Made by a program: the position numbers and the translations under genes. The notes below the pieces were generated by a model. That model was given only the letters and a program-made list of their open reading frames with translations. It did no database searches and had not been told where the DNA came from. From Elymus sibiricus (lineage: Eukaryota > Streptophyta > Magnoliopsida > Poales > Poaceae), in NCBI GenBank assembly GCA_039707655.1, contig CM077664.1, positions 201,432,195 to 201,496,194 on the forward strand: a stretch of 64,000 bases of DNA. Direction: 5' to 3'. This document shows positions 1 through 11,279 of the stretch, piece by piece. Each line of letters opens with the position of its first letter. Position 1 is the first letter of the stretch.

Positions 1-1915
1 GGTGCTTCTTCAGAGTTTTAAGTAATCTCTTTTCTTCATGCTCTGAAAGGTTAGCACTAATAATAACAGGATATATCTTCTTTTCATCAAGATAAGCATA
101 TTTAAGAGTATCAGGTAATTGCTTTAATTCAAACACAGGATCACCCTTGGGTGGAGGTGGATCTCCCAAGGTTTCAATAGGCAAATTATGTTTAAGGATA
201 GGTGCTTGTTTAAAGAACAGCTCATCTATTTCATTTCTTTCATTCATATTCATATCATTCTCATGGTCTAGCAAATATTGTTCTAAAGGATCAGTAGGAG
301 GCAGATCAATAGAAGCAAGACCAATAATTTCATCCTTATTAGGTAATTCTTTATCAGGAGGTTGTCTACGAAACTTAGAGAAATTAAACTCATGAGACAT
401 CTCACCAAAATTAACACTGACAATTTCTTTAGTGCAATCAATCTTGGCATTAACTGTATTCAAGAAAGGTCTACCAAATATAATGGGAAAAAAATCATCT
501 TGTGGTGATCCAAGAACAAGAAAATCAGTAGGATATTTGATCTTACCACACAAGACTTCAACATCTCTAACAATCCCAAGTGGTGAAATAGTATCTCTAT
601 TTGCAAGCTTAATAGTAACATCAATATCTTCAATCTCAACAGGTGCAATATCATTCATGACTTCTTGATAGAGAGTAAACGGAATAGTACTCACACTAGC
701 ACCAATATCACATAAACCATGATAGCAATGATCTCCAATTTTAACAGAAATTACAGGCATGCCAATTACAGGTTTGTTTTTATCTTTAGTGTCTGGCTTA
801 GCAATTCTAGTTGCTTCATCACAGAAATATATGACATGTCCATCAATATTATCAACCAAAAGATCTTTAACTATTCCAACATTAGGTTCAACTTTAATTT
901 GTTCAGAAGGTCTAGGTGCTCTAATATTACTCTTATTAACCACAGTCGAAGCTTTAGCATGTTCCTTAATCCTAACAGGGAAAGGAGGTTTCTCAATATA
1001 AGCCGTAGGCACAACTGGATCAACATGGTAAACAATTGTTTCTTCTTTAACACTAATAGGTTCTTCATTCAATTCAATAGGTGGATGATATTTAAACCAT
1101 TTCTCCTTAGGGAGATCAACATGAGCAGCAAAAGATTCACAAAAGGTAGCTACTATCTCAGAGTCAAGTCCATATTTAGTACTAAACTTATGAAAAGCAT
1201 CGGTTTCCATAAAAGATTTAACACAATCAAACTCAAGATTTATACCTGACACATTACCTTTGTCGATTTCCCAATCTTCAGAGTTACCTTTAATTCTTTC
1301 CAGAAGATCCCATCTGAATTCAATAGTTCTCTTCATAAAGGAACCAGCAGAAGAAGTATCGAGCATGGATTGATCATTATGAGAAAGCTGAGCATAAAAG
1401 TTTTGAAGAATTATTTCTCTTGAGAGCTCATGATTGGGGCATGTGTGCAACATATACTTAAGCCTCCCCCAAGCTTGAGCGATACTTTCTCCTTCACAAG
1501 GCAAAAAATTATAGATATAATTCTGATCACGATGAACCAAATGCATAGGATAAAATTTCTGGTGGAATTCCAGCTTCAACCGGTTCCAGTCCCATGTTTC
1601 AGTATCATGACATAGCCTATACCATGTCAATGCCTTTCCCTCCAAAGATAAAGGGAATACTTTCTTCTTAACTCCATCTCCGGATAGACCTGCAAGCTTA
1701 AACAATCCACAAATTTCATCCACATAGATCAAGTGCATATCAGGATGTACTGTTCCATCTCCTGCATAAGGATTAGCTAGCAGTTTCTCTACCATACCCG
1801 AAGGAATTTCATAATAAATATTTTCAGTAGGTTCAATAGGTTGAGGAGCAACTCTCAATGCTTTCGGTCGAGGTGAAGATACCCCGAACAAGCCCCTCAA
1901 AGGATTACTTTCCAT
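1..1915 (-). CDS. Gag-protease polyprotein of an Athila-like Ty3/gypsy element (D1), runs off left edge
   Basis: I read this minus-strand frame codon by codon from the ATG at 1915 to the window edge and found no stop, about 638 codons. The first ~300 residues are a retrotransposon capsid-like Gag, including GKALTWY and a helical block around CPNHELSREIILQNFYAQL. A retropepsin-type protease follows, with CDIGASVSTIP in place of the usual D-S/T-G-A core and a downstream IIFGRPFL motif. Gag coats element RNA and the protease processes the polyprotein. The start is the first ATG after the leader and primer-binding site at 1993-2010. Reverse transcriptase should lie to the left, outside the window. 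An open frame of this length is notable among so many wrecked copies and suggests a fairly young insertion. The clade assignment rests on the primer-binding site type and protease style. Confidence 0.85.
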   Translation of the reverse strand, partial: MESNPLRGLFGVSSPRPKALRVAPQPIEPTENIYYEIPSGMVEKLLANPYAGDGTVHPDMHLIYVDEICGLFKLAGLSGDGVKKKVFPLSLEGKALTWYRLCHDTETWDWNRLKLEFHQKFYPMHLVHRDQNYIYNFLPCEGESIAQAWGRLKYMLHTCPNHELSREIILQNFYAQLSHNDQSMLDTSSAGSFMKRTIEFRWDLLERIKGNSEDWEIDKGNVSGINLEFDCVKSFMETDAFHKFSTKYGLDSEIVATFCESFAAHVDLPKEKWFKYHPPIELNEEPISVKEETIVYHVDPVVPTAYIEKPPFPVRIKEHAKASTVVNKSNIRAPRPSEQIKVEPNVGIVKDLLVDNIDGHVIYFCDEATRIAKPDTKDKNKPVIGMPVISVKIGDHCYHGLCDIGASVSTIPFTLYQEVMNDIAPVEIEDIDVTIKLANRDTISPLGIVRDVEVLCGKIKYPTDFLVLGSPQDDFFPIIFGRPFLNTVNAKIDCTKEIVSVNFGEMSHEFNFSKFRRQPPDKELPNKDEIIGLASIDLPPTDPLEQYLLDHENDMNMNERNEIDELFFKQAPILKHNLPIETLGDPPPPKGDPVFELKQLPDTLKYAYLDEKKIYPVIISANLSEHEEKRLLKTLKKH

Positions 1916-1992
1916 AGTGACAAGTGACAGTAAATTTCAGCACGTAATATAAATGTTTCCTTACCAAATTCCACTCACCAAAGGCGCTTCAC

Positions 1993-2010
1993 TCCCCGGC
2001 AACGGCGCCA
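1993..2010 (-). other. Primer-binding site of element D1
   Basis: Read on the minus strand this is TGGCGCCGTTGCCGGGGA, immediately downstream of the LTR end and upstream of gag. The same 18-mer follows the 5' LTR of element L at 51050-51067. It is the tRNA-primed start of minus-strand DNA synthesis and is typical of grass Athila-like elements. Confidence 0.85.
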
Positions 2011-2021
2011 GAAATGAGTCT

Positions 2022-3122
2022 TGATAACCCACAAGTATAGGGGATTAATCGTAGTCCTTTCGATAAGTAAGAGTGTTGAACCCAACGAGGAGCAGAAGGA
2101 AATGACAAGCGGTTTTCAGCAAGGTATTCTCTGCAAGTACTGAAAGTAGCGGTAACAGATAGTTTCGGTAGCAAGATAATTCATAACAAGTAACAAGTAA
2201 CAAGTATACTAAAGTGCAGCAAGGTGGCCCAATCCTTTTTATAAAAGGACAAGCCAGAACGAACTCGTATAATAAGCAAAGCGTTCTCGAGGACACATGG
2301 GAATTTCATCTAGTCACTTTCATCATGTTTGTTTGATTCGCGTTCGCTACTTTGATAATTTGATATGTGGGTGGACCGGTGCTTGGGTGTTGTTCTTACT
2401 TGAACAAGCCTCCCACTTATGATTACCCCCTCTCGCAAGCATCCGCAACTACGAAAAAAGAATTAAGATAAATCTAACCATAGCATGAAACATATGGATT
2501 CAAATCAGCCCCTTACGGAATAGCGCATAAACTAGGGTTTAAGCTTCTGTCACTCTAGCAACCCATCATCTAATTACTACTCCACAATGCCTTCCCTTAG
2601 GCCCAAAGATGGTGAAGTGTCATGTAGTCGACATTCACACGACACCACTAAAGGAAGCACAACATACATAGCATCAAAATATCGAACGAATACCAAATTC
2701 ACATGATTACTTACGACAAGACTTCTCCCATGTCCTCAAGAATAAAAGTAACTACTCACAAATCATATTCATGTTCAAGATCGGAGGGGTATTGAATAAC
2801 ATTAAGGATCTGAACATATAATCTTCCACCAAATAAACCAACTAGCATCAACTACAAGATGTAATCAACACTACTAGCAACCCACATGTACCAATCGGAG
2901 GTTTTGAGACAAAGATTGAATACAAGAGATGAACTAGGGTTTGAGATGAGATGGTGCTTGTGAAGATGTTGATGAAGATTAGTCCTCCCACGATGAGAGG
3001 GTCGTTGGTGATGTTGATGGCTTCGATTTCCCCCTCCCGTAGGGAAGTATCCCCGGCGGAATCGCTCCGCCGGAGAGCAAAATAGCTCCTGCCCAGGTTC
3101 CGCCTAGAGACGGCGGCGCTTC
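2022..3122 (-). mobile_element. Partial LTR of Athila-like element D1
   Basis: On the minus strand this sequence ends in TTGTGGGTTATCA next to the primer-binding site, so it is the 3' part of D1's 5' LTR. It matches the LTR fragment at 11280-12019 over about 300 bp (from 2808 here). The 5' part of the LTR is missing: at 3118-3122 the sequence jumps into reverse transcriptase coding DNA. The LTR carried promoter and polyadenylation signals for the element. The two minus-strand ORFs visible here are shadows. Confidence 0.85.
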
Positions 3123-3850
3123 TACGCAATCATCATCAAAAACAAATGGAACATCTTTTTGCAAGAGATTAGTAAGAGGCCTAGAAATTTTAGAGAAGTC
3201 TTTTATAAACCTTCTATAAAAACCAGCATGACCAAGGAAACTTCTTATACCTTTGATATCTTTAGGACACGGCATTTTCTCAATAGCATCAACTTTAGCT
3301 TTATCAACTTCAATACGTCTTTCAGAAATTTTATGCCCAAGAACTATACCTTCATTCACCATAAAGTGGCACTTCTCCCAATTCAAGACAAGATTAGTTT
3401 CTTCACATCTCTGCAAAACTCGATCAAGGTTGCTCAAGCAATCATCAAAAGAAGTTCCGTAAATGGAAAAATCATCCATAAAAACCTCAACAATCTTTTC
3501 ACAAAAGTCAGAGAATATAGCAGTCATACATCTTTGAAAGGTAGCAGGTGCATTACATAAACCAAAAGGCATATGACGATAAGCATAAGTTCCAAAAGGA
3601 CAAGTAAAGGTAGTTTTCTCTTGATCTTCTGGTGACACAGGTATTTGAGAGAAACCAGAATAACCATCTAAGAAACAAAAGTGTGTATGCTTAGATAATA
3701 TTTCTAACATTTGATCAATAAAAGGTAAGGGATAATAATCTTTCCTAGTAGCTTTATTTAATTTCCTGAAATCAATTACCATCCTATAACCAGTTACGAT
3801 TCTTTGTGGGATAAGTTCATTTTTATCATTAGGGACAACGGTAATACCTC
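3118..3850 (-). pseudogene. Reverse transcriptase fragment of an Athila-like element (D0)
   Basis: The minus-strand translation gives a Ty3/gypsy reverse transcriptase: TVVPNDKNELIPQRIVTGYR, then FCFLDGYSGFSQIPV, the catalytic VFMDDFSIYG box, and FYRRFIKDFSKISRPLTNLL near the end. The frame is open but the gene is cut at both ends. Upstream, element C was inserted at 3850/3851. Downstream, after codons for DDDCVEA, it fuses to LTR sequence at a shared GAAGC. Protease, RNase H and integrase are absent. It probably belonged to a second copy of the D family lying head-to-tail with D1. Confidence 0.9.
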
Positions 3851-6800
3851 TGTAACATCCCCATGTAATAGCTACAGTGATCACCCTTTTGATAATGCCA
3901 AGTCACCATGCTTAACAGTGCTTGATCATCATTTGCATCATATCTCATTTCAAATTCCAATTCAAATTGAAATTCAAATAAAAGTTGAAAATAAAAGTTG
4001 TTCCAATTTGGAAACAAAAATGTTCATTAAATAGCAAATAATGCATAACTAATTATGTTAAGAAAAACAACATCACCTAAGTTACCTAGATGAGCCTAAC
4101 ATCATCAAAACAGTACAAAACAGAAATATTTAATACCTTTTAATTTAATTAAAATTCAAATGAAATCATTTGCTCACCAAACCTTTTTCTAGCAGTGCCA
4201 AATATTGCATATTATTTACTCGGCCAAGTCACATATTTTACTAAACTCAATTTGTGCCTAAACTATTTACTAAACAGAAACTAAAACAGAAAACAGAAAA
4301 GAAAAGAAAAGAAAGAAAAAGAAAAAGGCCCACTGCATCTAGGCCTAAGTCACCCGCGCGGCCGGCCCACCTCGCCACCTCCTTCTCCCTCGCACTGCTC
4401 ACGCGCGCGGTCGCCCGCGTCCGATCGCGCCCGTCGCCGGCGAGCCGTGCCAGCCGCATCCCCTCGCCCCTGCGTCGCTACAGGGCGGAGGGGAGGATAA
4501 GAACGCCACCGCGCAACCCTAGCCGCCCCTGATCTTTTTTCCCCCCACGCTCGTTCGCTCTCTCTCTCCTCGCCCGAGAGCTCCCTCGTCGCCGCCGCTC
4601 GATCCCGCGGCCACCGTGCCCCGATCGCCTCTCCGACTAGTCCATCGTGCTCGCCGTCCTCGACTACGCCGTCTCCGCCAACGAACCGAAGCCGGGAGCC
4701 ACCGCAGCGACCTCCCCGGCTCCGTCTTCCTCCTACGGCCGCCGCCGCCTCGCCATCGATTACGTCGCCGTCGAGCCTCCCCCGCGCCCATTTTGCTCCC
4801 CTACAGGCTCACGATGAGCTGGCGCACCTTTCTCCCCTCTTTCCCCTCTCTCTTCGCGCTCGAAGCCGCCGCTGCCATCGCCGCCCGTAGCTTGCTCCGC
4901 CGCGCAGTTCGTCGCCGTCGGTGTAGTCACCGTCAAGCTCGTTCGAGCTCATAGCCGTGCTCAGCTCACCCGTACGGTTCCAATGCGCCCAACCCCATCG
5001 CCTGTCGTGGCTTGCATCGCCGATTCCGACCACGGCCGAAATCCGGCGCCGCCCGCGAGCTCGCCGTCGTCGACTCTGGTCGACTCCGGCGACGAGACCA
5101 CCGCCATTCGACGCGCCTCACTCCCAGCTTTTGAACGCACCAAACCCCGCCCGAAATAACCCACCGTAGACGAAACCCGGCCACCTCCCGACGCGCGCCG
5201 CCGTGGATTTGGTCGCCGGAGTAACTCCGGCGACGTCGCCGGTCGTCGTCCGACGTGGCGCCACCTGGCCCGCCTCTGTGAGGCTGACTGGTGGGACCGC
5301 GGGCCCAGTTGACCGAGTCAACTCGGCTGACTGGGCACCTGTGTCACTGACACGTGGGTCCCCCCCCCGTTTAAACATTTTTAAAATAAATAAAAGTTAA
5401 TTAAAACATTAATTAATCGGTTAATTAAATTAACTAACTAATTAGTCACTGGCTAATAGGGCCCACATGCTAATTAATCATTTTTAGTTAAATTAACTCA
5501 CTGGATTAACCACTATGAATGACAGGTGGGACCCACTGGTCAGGTTTGACTCTGGTCAGCTAGAGTTGACCGATGACGTCACCCCCACGTCATGCTGACG
5601 TCATCAATTACTGTTTCGGATAATTCAATTTAAATTAAATCCAGAAATTCCAGAAATTCAGTAAAACTTTGAAAAACATATAAATTAAACCGTAACTCGG
5701 ATGAAAATAGTTTATATATAAAAAATGATCAGAAAAATATGAAGAATCCGAATATCCTATCCACATACCTGTCACACCCCTCTAACATACTGAACATGGG
5801 ACGTTTTGCCCGTATTCGATAAATGAATAGTGCATAACTCTAATAAAATAATTCCAAATAAATTCCTAAATTAACTAATGCAATTAGTTAGGCATTATAT
5901 CACCCCTGCATATCAATTAGGCATGTCATGCATCCCTGTTGCATTGTTGCCATGTATTTATTGTTTCTTCCCCCTCTTTCTCTCCCGATAGCCCACGAGA
6001 CTGCCGACGACACTGCAGTGTACGACGACGTCGCCGACGACCAGACCCCTTCAGCTGAGCTTCCAGGCAAGCAAAACCCCCTTGATCATAAGATATCACC
6101 CATTCCTTCTCTCTTATGCTTGCATTAGAATTGCTTCTGTGGTTATTCCGATAGCTCCTATTCTGATGCATAGCCTGATTTTGTCGCCTGCTGTTATACC
6201 TACCTGTTGTCCTATGATGCTTAGTTAGCTATGTTGTTGATCCACCTGTGGCCCCTTCACCCTTGTCCGGTTGCCATGCTTGATATCGGGCCGTGATCAC
6301 TCTGGGTGATGATCACGGAAATGCTTACAATTCTGTCATACTTAAATTGCTAAAGACGGGCTGGCCCCAAGAGTGCCCGCGAGAGAATAACATTAAAGAC
6401 GGGTCGGCTCCAAGAGCACCCGCGCGATATGTTTTACCAAGTCAGAGCGACAGGAACCCTGTTCGTTTCTGCGGGTTACTAAATACGCCTAACGGATTTG
6501 GGTATTTGATCTGAGTGGGTCGTTGGCCCTATACGCACTACCACCACGTGGGATAATGGTTATGGGACCCTCTACGTCGTAGTATCAGCCGAAAGCTCTT
6601 CAGACGTCGCAGCTCAAAGATGCGGCCTGATCGTTGGGGTGGGCTGGTTACATCACTGGTGTATTCAGTGTCGCGCCTGGGCCCCGACCAGCCACGTAAC
6701 GTGCAGGAGTGCGAAGGGCGATGGCCCAACCCCTTTGTGCTTAGGATTTAGACCGGCGTGTTGACCTCTCTGCTGAGCCTAGGTAGGACTGCGTCGTGTT

Positions 6801-7681
6801 GATCACCCGAGGCCGGGCATTACCCAGCAAGTGTGTCCGGCCAGATGTGATCGAGCGTGTTGGGTAACAGTAGTGCACCCCTGCAGGGAAGTTATCTATT
6901 CGAATAGCCATGTCCACGGTAACAGGACGCTCAGAGTTGTATCTTGATCTGCTACAACTACAAATGGATACTGTCACAATATTAAACTGTTACTACTGCT
7001 CTCGGGATCACTTTCTCGCAGGGTAGTCGGGGAAGGATCTCAGGGCATTACTAAAATATTGATTGATTATATCTTGCTCTACTCTCTTCTATTGCTGCAA
7101 GAAATGCTTCAAGATGCTAGTCTTCGATAGGCTAGGCCTCTCCCCCTCTGTTCCAGCATTTATGCAGTTTAGTCCAAAGATATAGCCCCATTCCTTTGAT
7201 ACCGATGCATAATTAGTATAGTTCTGATGTCAGTCTTGCGAGTACTTTGGATGAGTACTCACGGTTGCTTTGCTATCTTTTTCCCCATACCCGATTGCTG
7301 AAATCAGACGATGGAGCCCCGGAGCCAGACGCCACCGCAGGAGACTACTACCAGGAGAGTCCCAGAGGCACATACTACTGGGTTGAGCCAGCCGACCAGG
7401 AGTAGTTCGGAGGCCCTAGGCAGGAGGCCTTCGCCTTTTCGATCAGTGTCGCTGTTTGTGCTAGCCTTCTTAAGGCAAACTTGACTAACTATGTCTGTAC
7501 CCAGATAATATTTGTGTGTATGACTTATGTATTCGGGTCCTCGTGACCCCTAGTTTGTAATATGAAGATTTATGTTTAATTTGAGTTTAGAGTTGTGTTG
7601 TGATATCTTCCCGTGAGTCTCTGATCTTGAGCGTGCACGTTTGCGTGTATGATTAGTGCACGGTCGAGCAGGGGCGTCACA
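3851..7681 (+). repeat. 5' LTR of element C (about 3.8 kb)
   Basis: The LTR runs from TGTAACATCCCC to GGGGCGTCACA and is followed by the primer-binding site. It has the same zoning as the A/B LTRs: an AT-rich start, a GC-rich block (4340-5370), a second AT-rich block, a region holding the palindrome CTATTCGAATAG at 6896-6907, and a conserved end. The A/B array of CGAGGGTGATTCCTC units is not present in this subfamily. Short ORFs in the GC-rich block are compositional and not called as genes. Confidence 0.88.
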
Positions 7682-7684
7682 AGT

Positions 7685-7696
7685 TGGTATCAGAGC
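7685..7696 (+). other. Primer-binding site of element C
   Basis: TGGTATCAGAGC lies 3 bp after the LTR end. It matches the 3' end of initiator-Met tRNA, the common primer of chromoviral and many other plant Ty3/gypsy elements. Confidence 0.85.
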
Positions 7697-8013
7697 CGAC
7701 TGCCTGTAGGAGTCCCCCTACCGATTCCTTGGTCGAAGTTGAGTCTAGTCATTGAAAAACTATTTTACTAATAGTGCTGTGTGGCTTACGGGCCCACGTT
7801 GCACATGGATGGGATTAGGATCTTTTATTCCTCTTCCTTACTCTGGGATTCTAATCTCTCTTCTATTCGGGTTAAAATTTTACTAACTCTGATTTTAGGT
7901 TCTCGTGATCACATCCACCCGGAGCTTTGATTATCTGCAAGTTATTTTCTTGAATGCACGATGCAAAATTCACTCACTGTCATTTGACAATCTTGTAATT
8001 TCCTCTGTTTCAG

Positions 8014-8781
8014 ATGGATCGTTTGTTTCCGCCGCGCCCTGCGACGCAGCTTGTGCTTCGCACTTGGGCTCGTGATGCGCCTGGTTTTCCAGCTATCCTG
8101 ATCGCCCTCCTGACCAGACTGGGCTACCGCTGGTACCCCGAGTACATGGTTTACGAGGATTACCGCGAGTTCAACCAGGAGCAGTACCATGCTGATGTTC
8201 GTATCTTTGATCAGCGGGATAACTCCGACACTGAGTTGCATACTTTTCACGGTATCGGCGTGACGATTGAGATGGCAGTCCATGATGCTGCCCATTCTGC
8301 TGTCGCACGTCTTCGTGGTGAGCATACTCGTTTGGATGACTCCGAGTTCCGATACATCCCGTTTGTCCCTGCTGGAGATGCTACCGGATACTACACAGCT
8401 GTCTGTGCCCCTTTCGAGCATCGTCGATATGACCCGCAGGTTTTGATTCAGTGCACTCAGGCTCTGGATCGCACTGCCCGGGCTCTTACCGTCGAGTTGT
8501 TTGCCACTCGAGCATGCCTCTACGATGCTATGATACAGTTGCTGCCAGCTGTTCGTGCAGGGATACATCCAGAGTACATCCTTTACCCGCGCAGGACTCA
8601 GATGCCGGCAGGTATTGAGCGGCCTGCTGTTGGAGGTCACACACCCGCACGTGGACCTCTTCTCCCAGTTCGAGACCGGGTTCTGCATCAGAGTGCACAC
8701 GGAGAGCAGGACTTTTCTGCCTTGAACACTCATCGTCCGCACTTGCAGTTACCCCGTTTCAGTGGTTTTCCCCGACGTTGA
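8014..8781 (+). CDS. ORF0 of element C: extra sense ORF upstream of gag, dsRBD-like N-terminal region
   Basis: This is a complete 255-codon frame between the leader and gag. It starts directly after a pyrimidine-rich tract ending TTTCAG (acceptor at 8013), as do the copies in A and B. After an N-terminal segment specific to C, residues about 25-105 have the order helix (FPAILIALLTRLGY), PEYMVYEDYREF, strand HADVRIFD, strand TFHGIGVT, helix MAVHDAAHSAVARLRGE. This resembles a double-stranded-RNA-binding domain, but the usual Lys-Lys-x-x-Lys is missing. A helical middle (ALDRTARALTVELFATRAC) and a Pro/Arg-rich tail follow. Differences from A and B fall mostly at third codon positions, which suggests past selection on the protein. 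Its function is unknown. The 266-codon antisense ORF over it is a shadow. Confidence 0.75.
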   Translation: MDRLFPPRPATQLVLRTWARDAPGFPAILIALLTRLGYRWYPEYMVYEDYREFNQEQYHADVRIFDQRDNSDTELHTFHGIGVTIEMAVHDAAHSAVARLRGEHTRLDDSEFRYIPFVPAGDATGYYTAVCAPFEHRRYDPQVLIQCTQALDRTARALTVELFATRACLYDAMIQLLPAVRAGIHPEYILYPRRTQMPAGIERPAVGGHTPARGPLLPVRDRVLHQSAHGEQDFSALNTHRPHLQLPRFSGFPRR

Positions 8782-9031
8782 TGTAGCCTTTGCTATGTCT
8801 CGTTGTGTATTCCTCATCGCGTGCCTGCGCGCCGCCTAGTATGTCTAGCTGTTTAATTTTGCGAACTTATGCTGTCCGCGTGTAACCGACTCTGTGTATG
8901 GATCTGTATGTCTTAAGTGACTACTGTTATGTATCTATTGCACTACTTATTCATTGTCGTGTTACATCATGTTTGTCGCTAAACACTTGCAGTTGCTTTT
9001 ACTAAACTACCCCCTGTTAAATTTTAGCAGG

Positions 9032-9334
9032 ATGGTTAGACCAGGTGGTCTTGGCCATGGTGCCAACGATCCACCCCCGCCAGACTATATGGCAGCTATG
9101 ATGCAGCAATTCGAGCTGAACCGCCAGTTCATGGTTGGAATCATGGCTCAGTTCCCGCAGTAGAACCAGAATGCTCAGAACCAGCCACCTGCCCCAAGAA
9201 CTCTGCAGGAGTTTGTACGTCTCAACCCAACTGTTTACCGCAACTCTGAACAGCCACTGGATGCTGATGACTGGCTTTGCGACATCGCCTACGAGATGGA
9301 ATCTGCCAGTGTCTGCCAGTGTCGCCTACGACAA
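9032..9334 (+). pseudogene. Truncated gag of element C
   Basis: Gag begins MVRPGGLGHGANDPPPPDYMAAMMQQFE, where residues 1-20 match the gag starts of A and B, right after an acceptor-like TTTTAGCAG. A TAG stop at 9161-9163 interrupts it within a Gln-rich stretch. The frame resumes with LQEFVRLNPT and DADDWL, and a short duplication (CTGCCAGTGT) lies near 9304-9323. The match to gag ends at about 9334. The capsid core, zinc knuckle and pol are missing, so no protein is expected. Confidence 0.85.
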
Positions 9335-10080
9335 TGCTTAGTAGACGGGGATTGGTATGAGTGTTCAAGGGAGTTGTGAGAGTGATGATTTATAAGTGAT
9401 GACAACAACCCTCAAGATTTGATGACAACTTCATGAATGATGACGATGACTTCAAGACTCAAGACATGTTTTCAATATACCTTTGGGTGGAGGACGGTTT
9501 TGATGGGCGCCCTGGAGCAACCAGTGGATGACTCGAGATGCATGGAGAAGCGCCATGACATCTTGCGGAAAGCTTCACCCAGGCCAAAAGAGACGGATGG
9601 ATACTTCAAAACTGGAAGCTTACCTGTGCAACCACAAGTCAATATGGGCTCTGGCTTGGTTGACCTTAGTTGTGACTCTGGCTGGACGGTGCTAGCAGAT
9701 GTAGCAGAACGGTAGGAATGGAACGGCACCGACAGTGGTCCAGAGGAACTCTTTGAAAGACCATGTTTCAGTCGTCCTGTTCTCAAACACCCTGAAGTGC
9801 GAGGACGAAAAAGGAGGGATCGAATCTTGTGGGTAAAGTGCACAAAACTCTGCAGAGTATTAACCTAATCGATTAGCCGTGTCCCTGGTTACGGACAATT
9901 TGAGCCTCTGGATTTGGAACTATCAGGAACTCTCATCACCACACCATGACTGATGAATTATTTGTTGGGGTTTAATGATAACTTTGGGATATGAGATTTT
10001 GGTTGGCGGAACCATCTCATTAATAACAACACTTAGTAGTAACTGCCCGATTCTAAACAAAATAAACCGCGGTAAATTGA
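9335..10080 (+). mobile_element. Fragment of an unassigned LTR retrotransposon (M)
   Basis: The boundary with element C's gag is abrupt. No coding homology is visible. A block around 9830-9905 (CTCTGCAGAG, the palindrome CTAATCGATTAG at 9865-9876, then GCCGTGTCC) parallels the block in the LTRs of A, B and C in plus orientation, so this is probably the inner part of a related LTR. The right boundary with the next segment is uncertain. The 123-codon minus ORF here has no recognisable motif. Confidence 0.5.
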
Positions 10081-11279
10081 ACCGATCTAAACAAAAAAAA
10101 CGAAACGACCTACATCTAATCTGCGCCGCACGACTACGATCGAACGGTGGAAAGAGGGGCGGGTCTTACCACGGCAATTGACGATGTCGGCGCCGGAGAA
10201 GATGGCGGCCGCGGTGTCGGCTTGATGAGGGCGTCGGCTTCGGAGGTCTTCGGCATCGGGAGAGAGTGCGGGGAGACGCGGCGTGACGATACGAAGGCGA
10301 GGGTGGTGGCGGCAGTGGTCGGCAGTGGCGTGGGGAGGCAGGGCAAAGCGGCGGAGCTCCCGCGGATCTCACGAACTCCGGCGAATCGGTGCGGGGCGTG
10401 GAGAGGATCTCGGGCGCTGCGATTTGAGGCAAAACGAGGCCGGGACCTCGGGTATATATAGGGGTAAGGTGTGGCCGAGGGGTTGATCTGGAGATAGAGC
10501 CCGAGCTCGATTTGAACGCGGTGGCGATGGCGTGCAGGAGTGGGACTCCGGCGGGAGCTAGGTGGTGGACCTGACGAGCCGGGCCCGCCTGTTGGTGGCT
10601 GCGCGCAAGGGAGAGAGGGAGCGGGCAACCGGCGCGAAGCCGTTTGGGCGCGCGGCTGGGCTGTGGGCCGCGGCTCGGGGTCATCTGGGGCTAGCGGCTA
10701 GCGCCGGCTTGCGCTGGGCTCTTTTTTTTTAAACAGAAACAAAGAAGGTTTTAAAAGAAAATCAAAACAGGAAAAAGGCATAGGCAAAATATATATCAAA
10801 ATTCTTAGAATAAATCGAAGAAAAATATGAACTATTTTTCAGAGGCAAATAAATTATTTAAAAAAATTGTAATAACTTCAAATTGGATTTGAATTTTATT
10901 TTCAAATCTTTTGCAAATAGTTTCTGTTTTATTTATTCAAATACTTTTCAAACTCTTTTTAATAATGAAGAAGTCGTGTTATCTCCTCTCTACTATATTT
11001 CTTGAGTTGGAAAAATATACAAATTTATAATTAGAATATTTCCAACTCCTTTTTCATATTGAAGGTGTCATGTTGCCTTCTCTCACATTTGAATTGGAAA
11101 CATTCTCAAACTCAAAATAAAATCCAAATGAAAAATTGGGAAAGTCCTTTTATTCCCTCTCATTTAACTCTTCAAAAAGTTTTCAAATTCCACTCAATTT
11201 CACACAACAAATCACACAAGCAATCATCATTACTTAATTTAATATAACATTCCAAAATTTAGAATTTTGGGATGTTACA
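10081..11279 (-). mobile_element. 5' part of a minus-oriented LTR (E) starting TGTAACATCCC
   Basis: Read on the minus strand the segment starts at 11279 with TGTAACATCCCAAAATT and passes through an AT-rich stretch. It then enters a GC-rich zone (10130-10730) with a TATATATA box at 10449-10456. This matches the zoning of a Ty3/gypsy LTR. The first ~36 bases form a near-perfect inverted repeat. The left end is not defined, and no matching target duplication is seen with the right flank. The Ala/Pro/Arg-rich ORFs in the GC-rich zone are judged non-coding. Confidence 0.6.

Larger units (their letters stand above)
3851..9334 (+). mobile_element. Truncated chromovirus-like Ty3/gypsy element C (5' LTR to mid gag)
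   Basis: The element begins TGTAACATCCCC exactly where the D0 reverse transcriptase breaks off. It contains a complete 5' LTR, a primer-binding site, ORF0 and the first ~100 codons of gag. After about 9334 the sequence changes to unrelated LTR-type DNA, so pol and the 3' LTR are lost and no right-hand target duplication can be read. ORF0 and gag are clearly homologous to those of elements A and B but diverged, so C represents a related, different subfamily. Confidence 0.85.

Noticed and set aside
719..1249. 176-codon plus-strand ORF
   Set aside because: Exact antisense of the D1 gag-protease frame.
4247..5378. Overlapping ORFs of 60-112 codons on both strands in the GC-rich block of LTR C
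   Set aside because: Ala/Arg/Pro/Ser-rich compositional ORFs with no motifs. Similar ones arise in the GC-rich blocks of all LTRs here (20716-21908, 27809-28990, 37706-38919, 44914-46089).
7942..8742. 266-codon antisense ORF over ORF0 of C
   Set aside because: Shadow of ORF0. A and B have only short, broken antisense frames at the same place.
10134..10684. Minus-strand ORFs of 164 and 172 codons
   Set aside because: GC-rich LTR zone, low-complexity translation, downstream of a TATA box but without recognisable domains.
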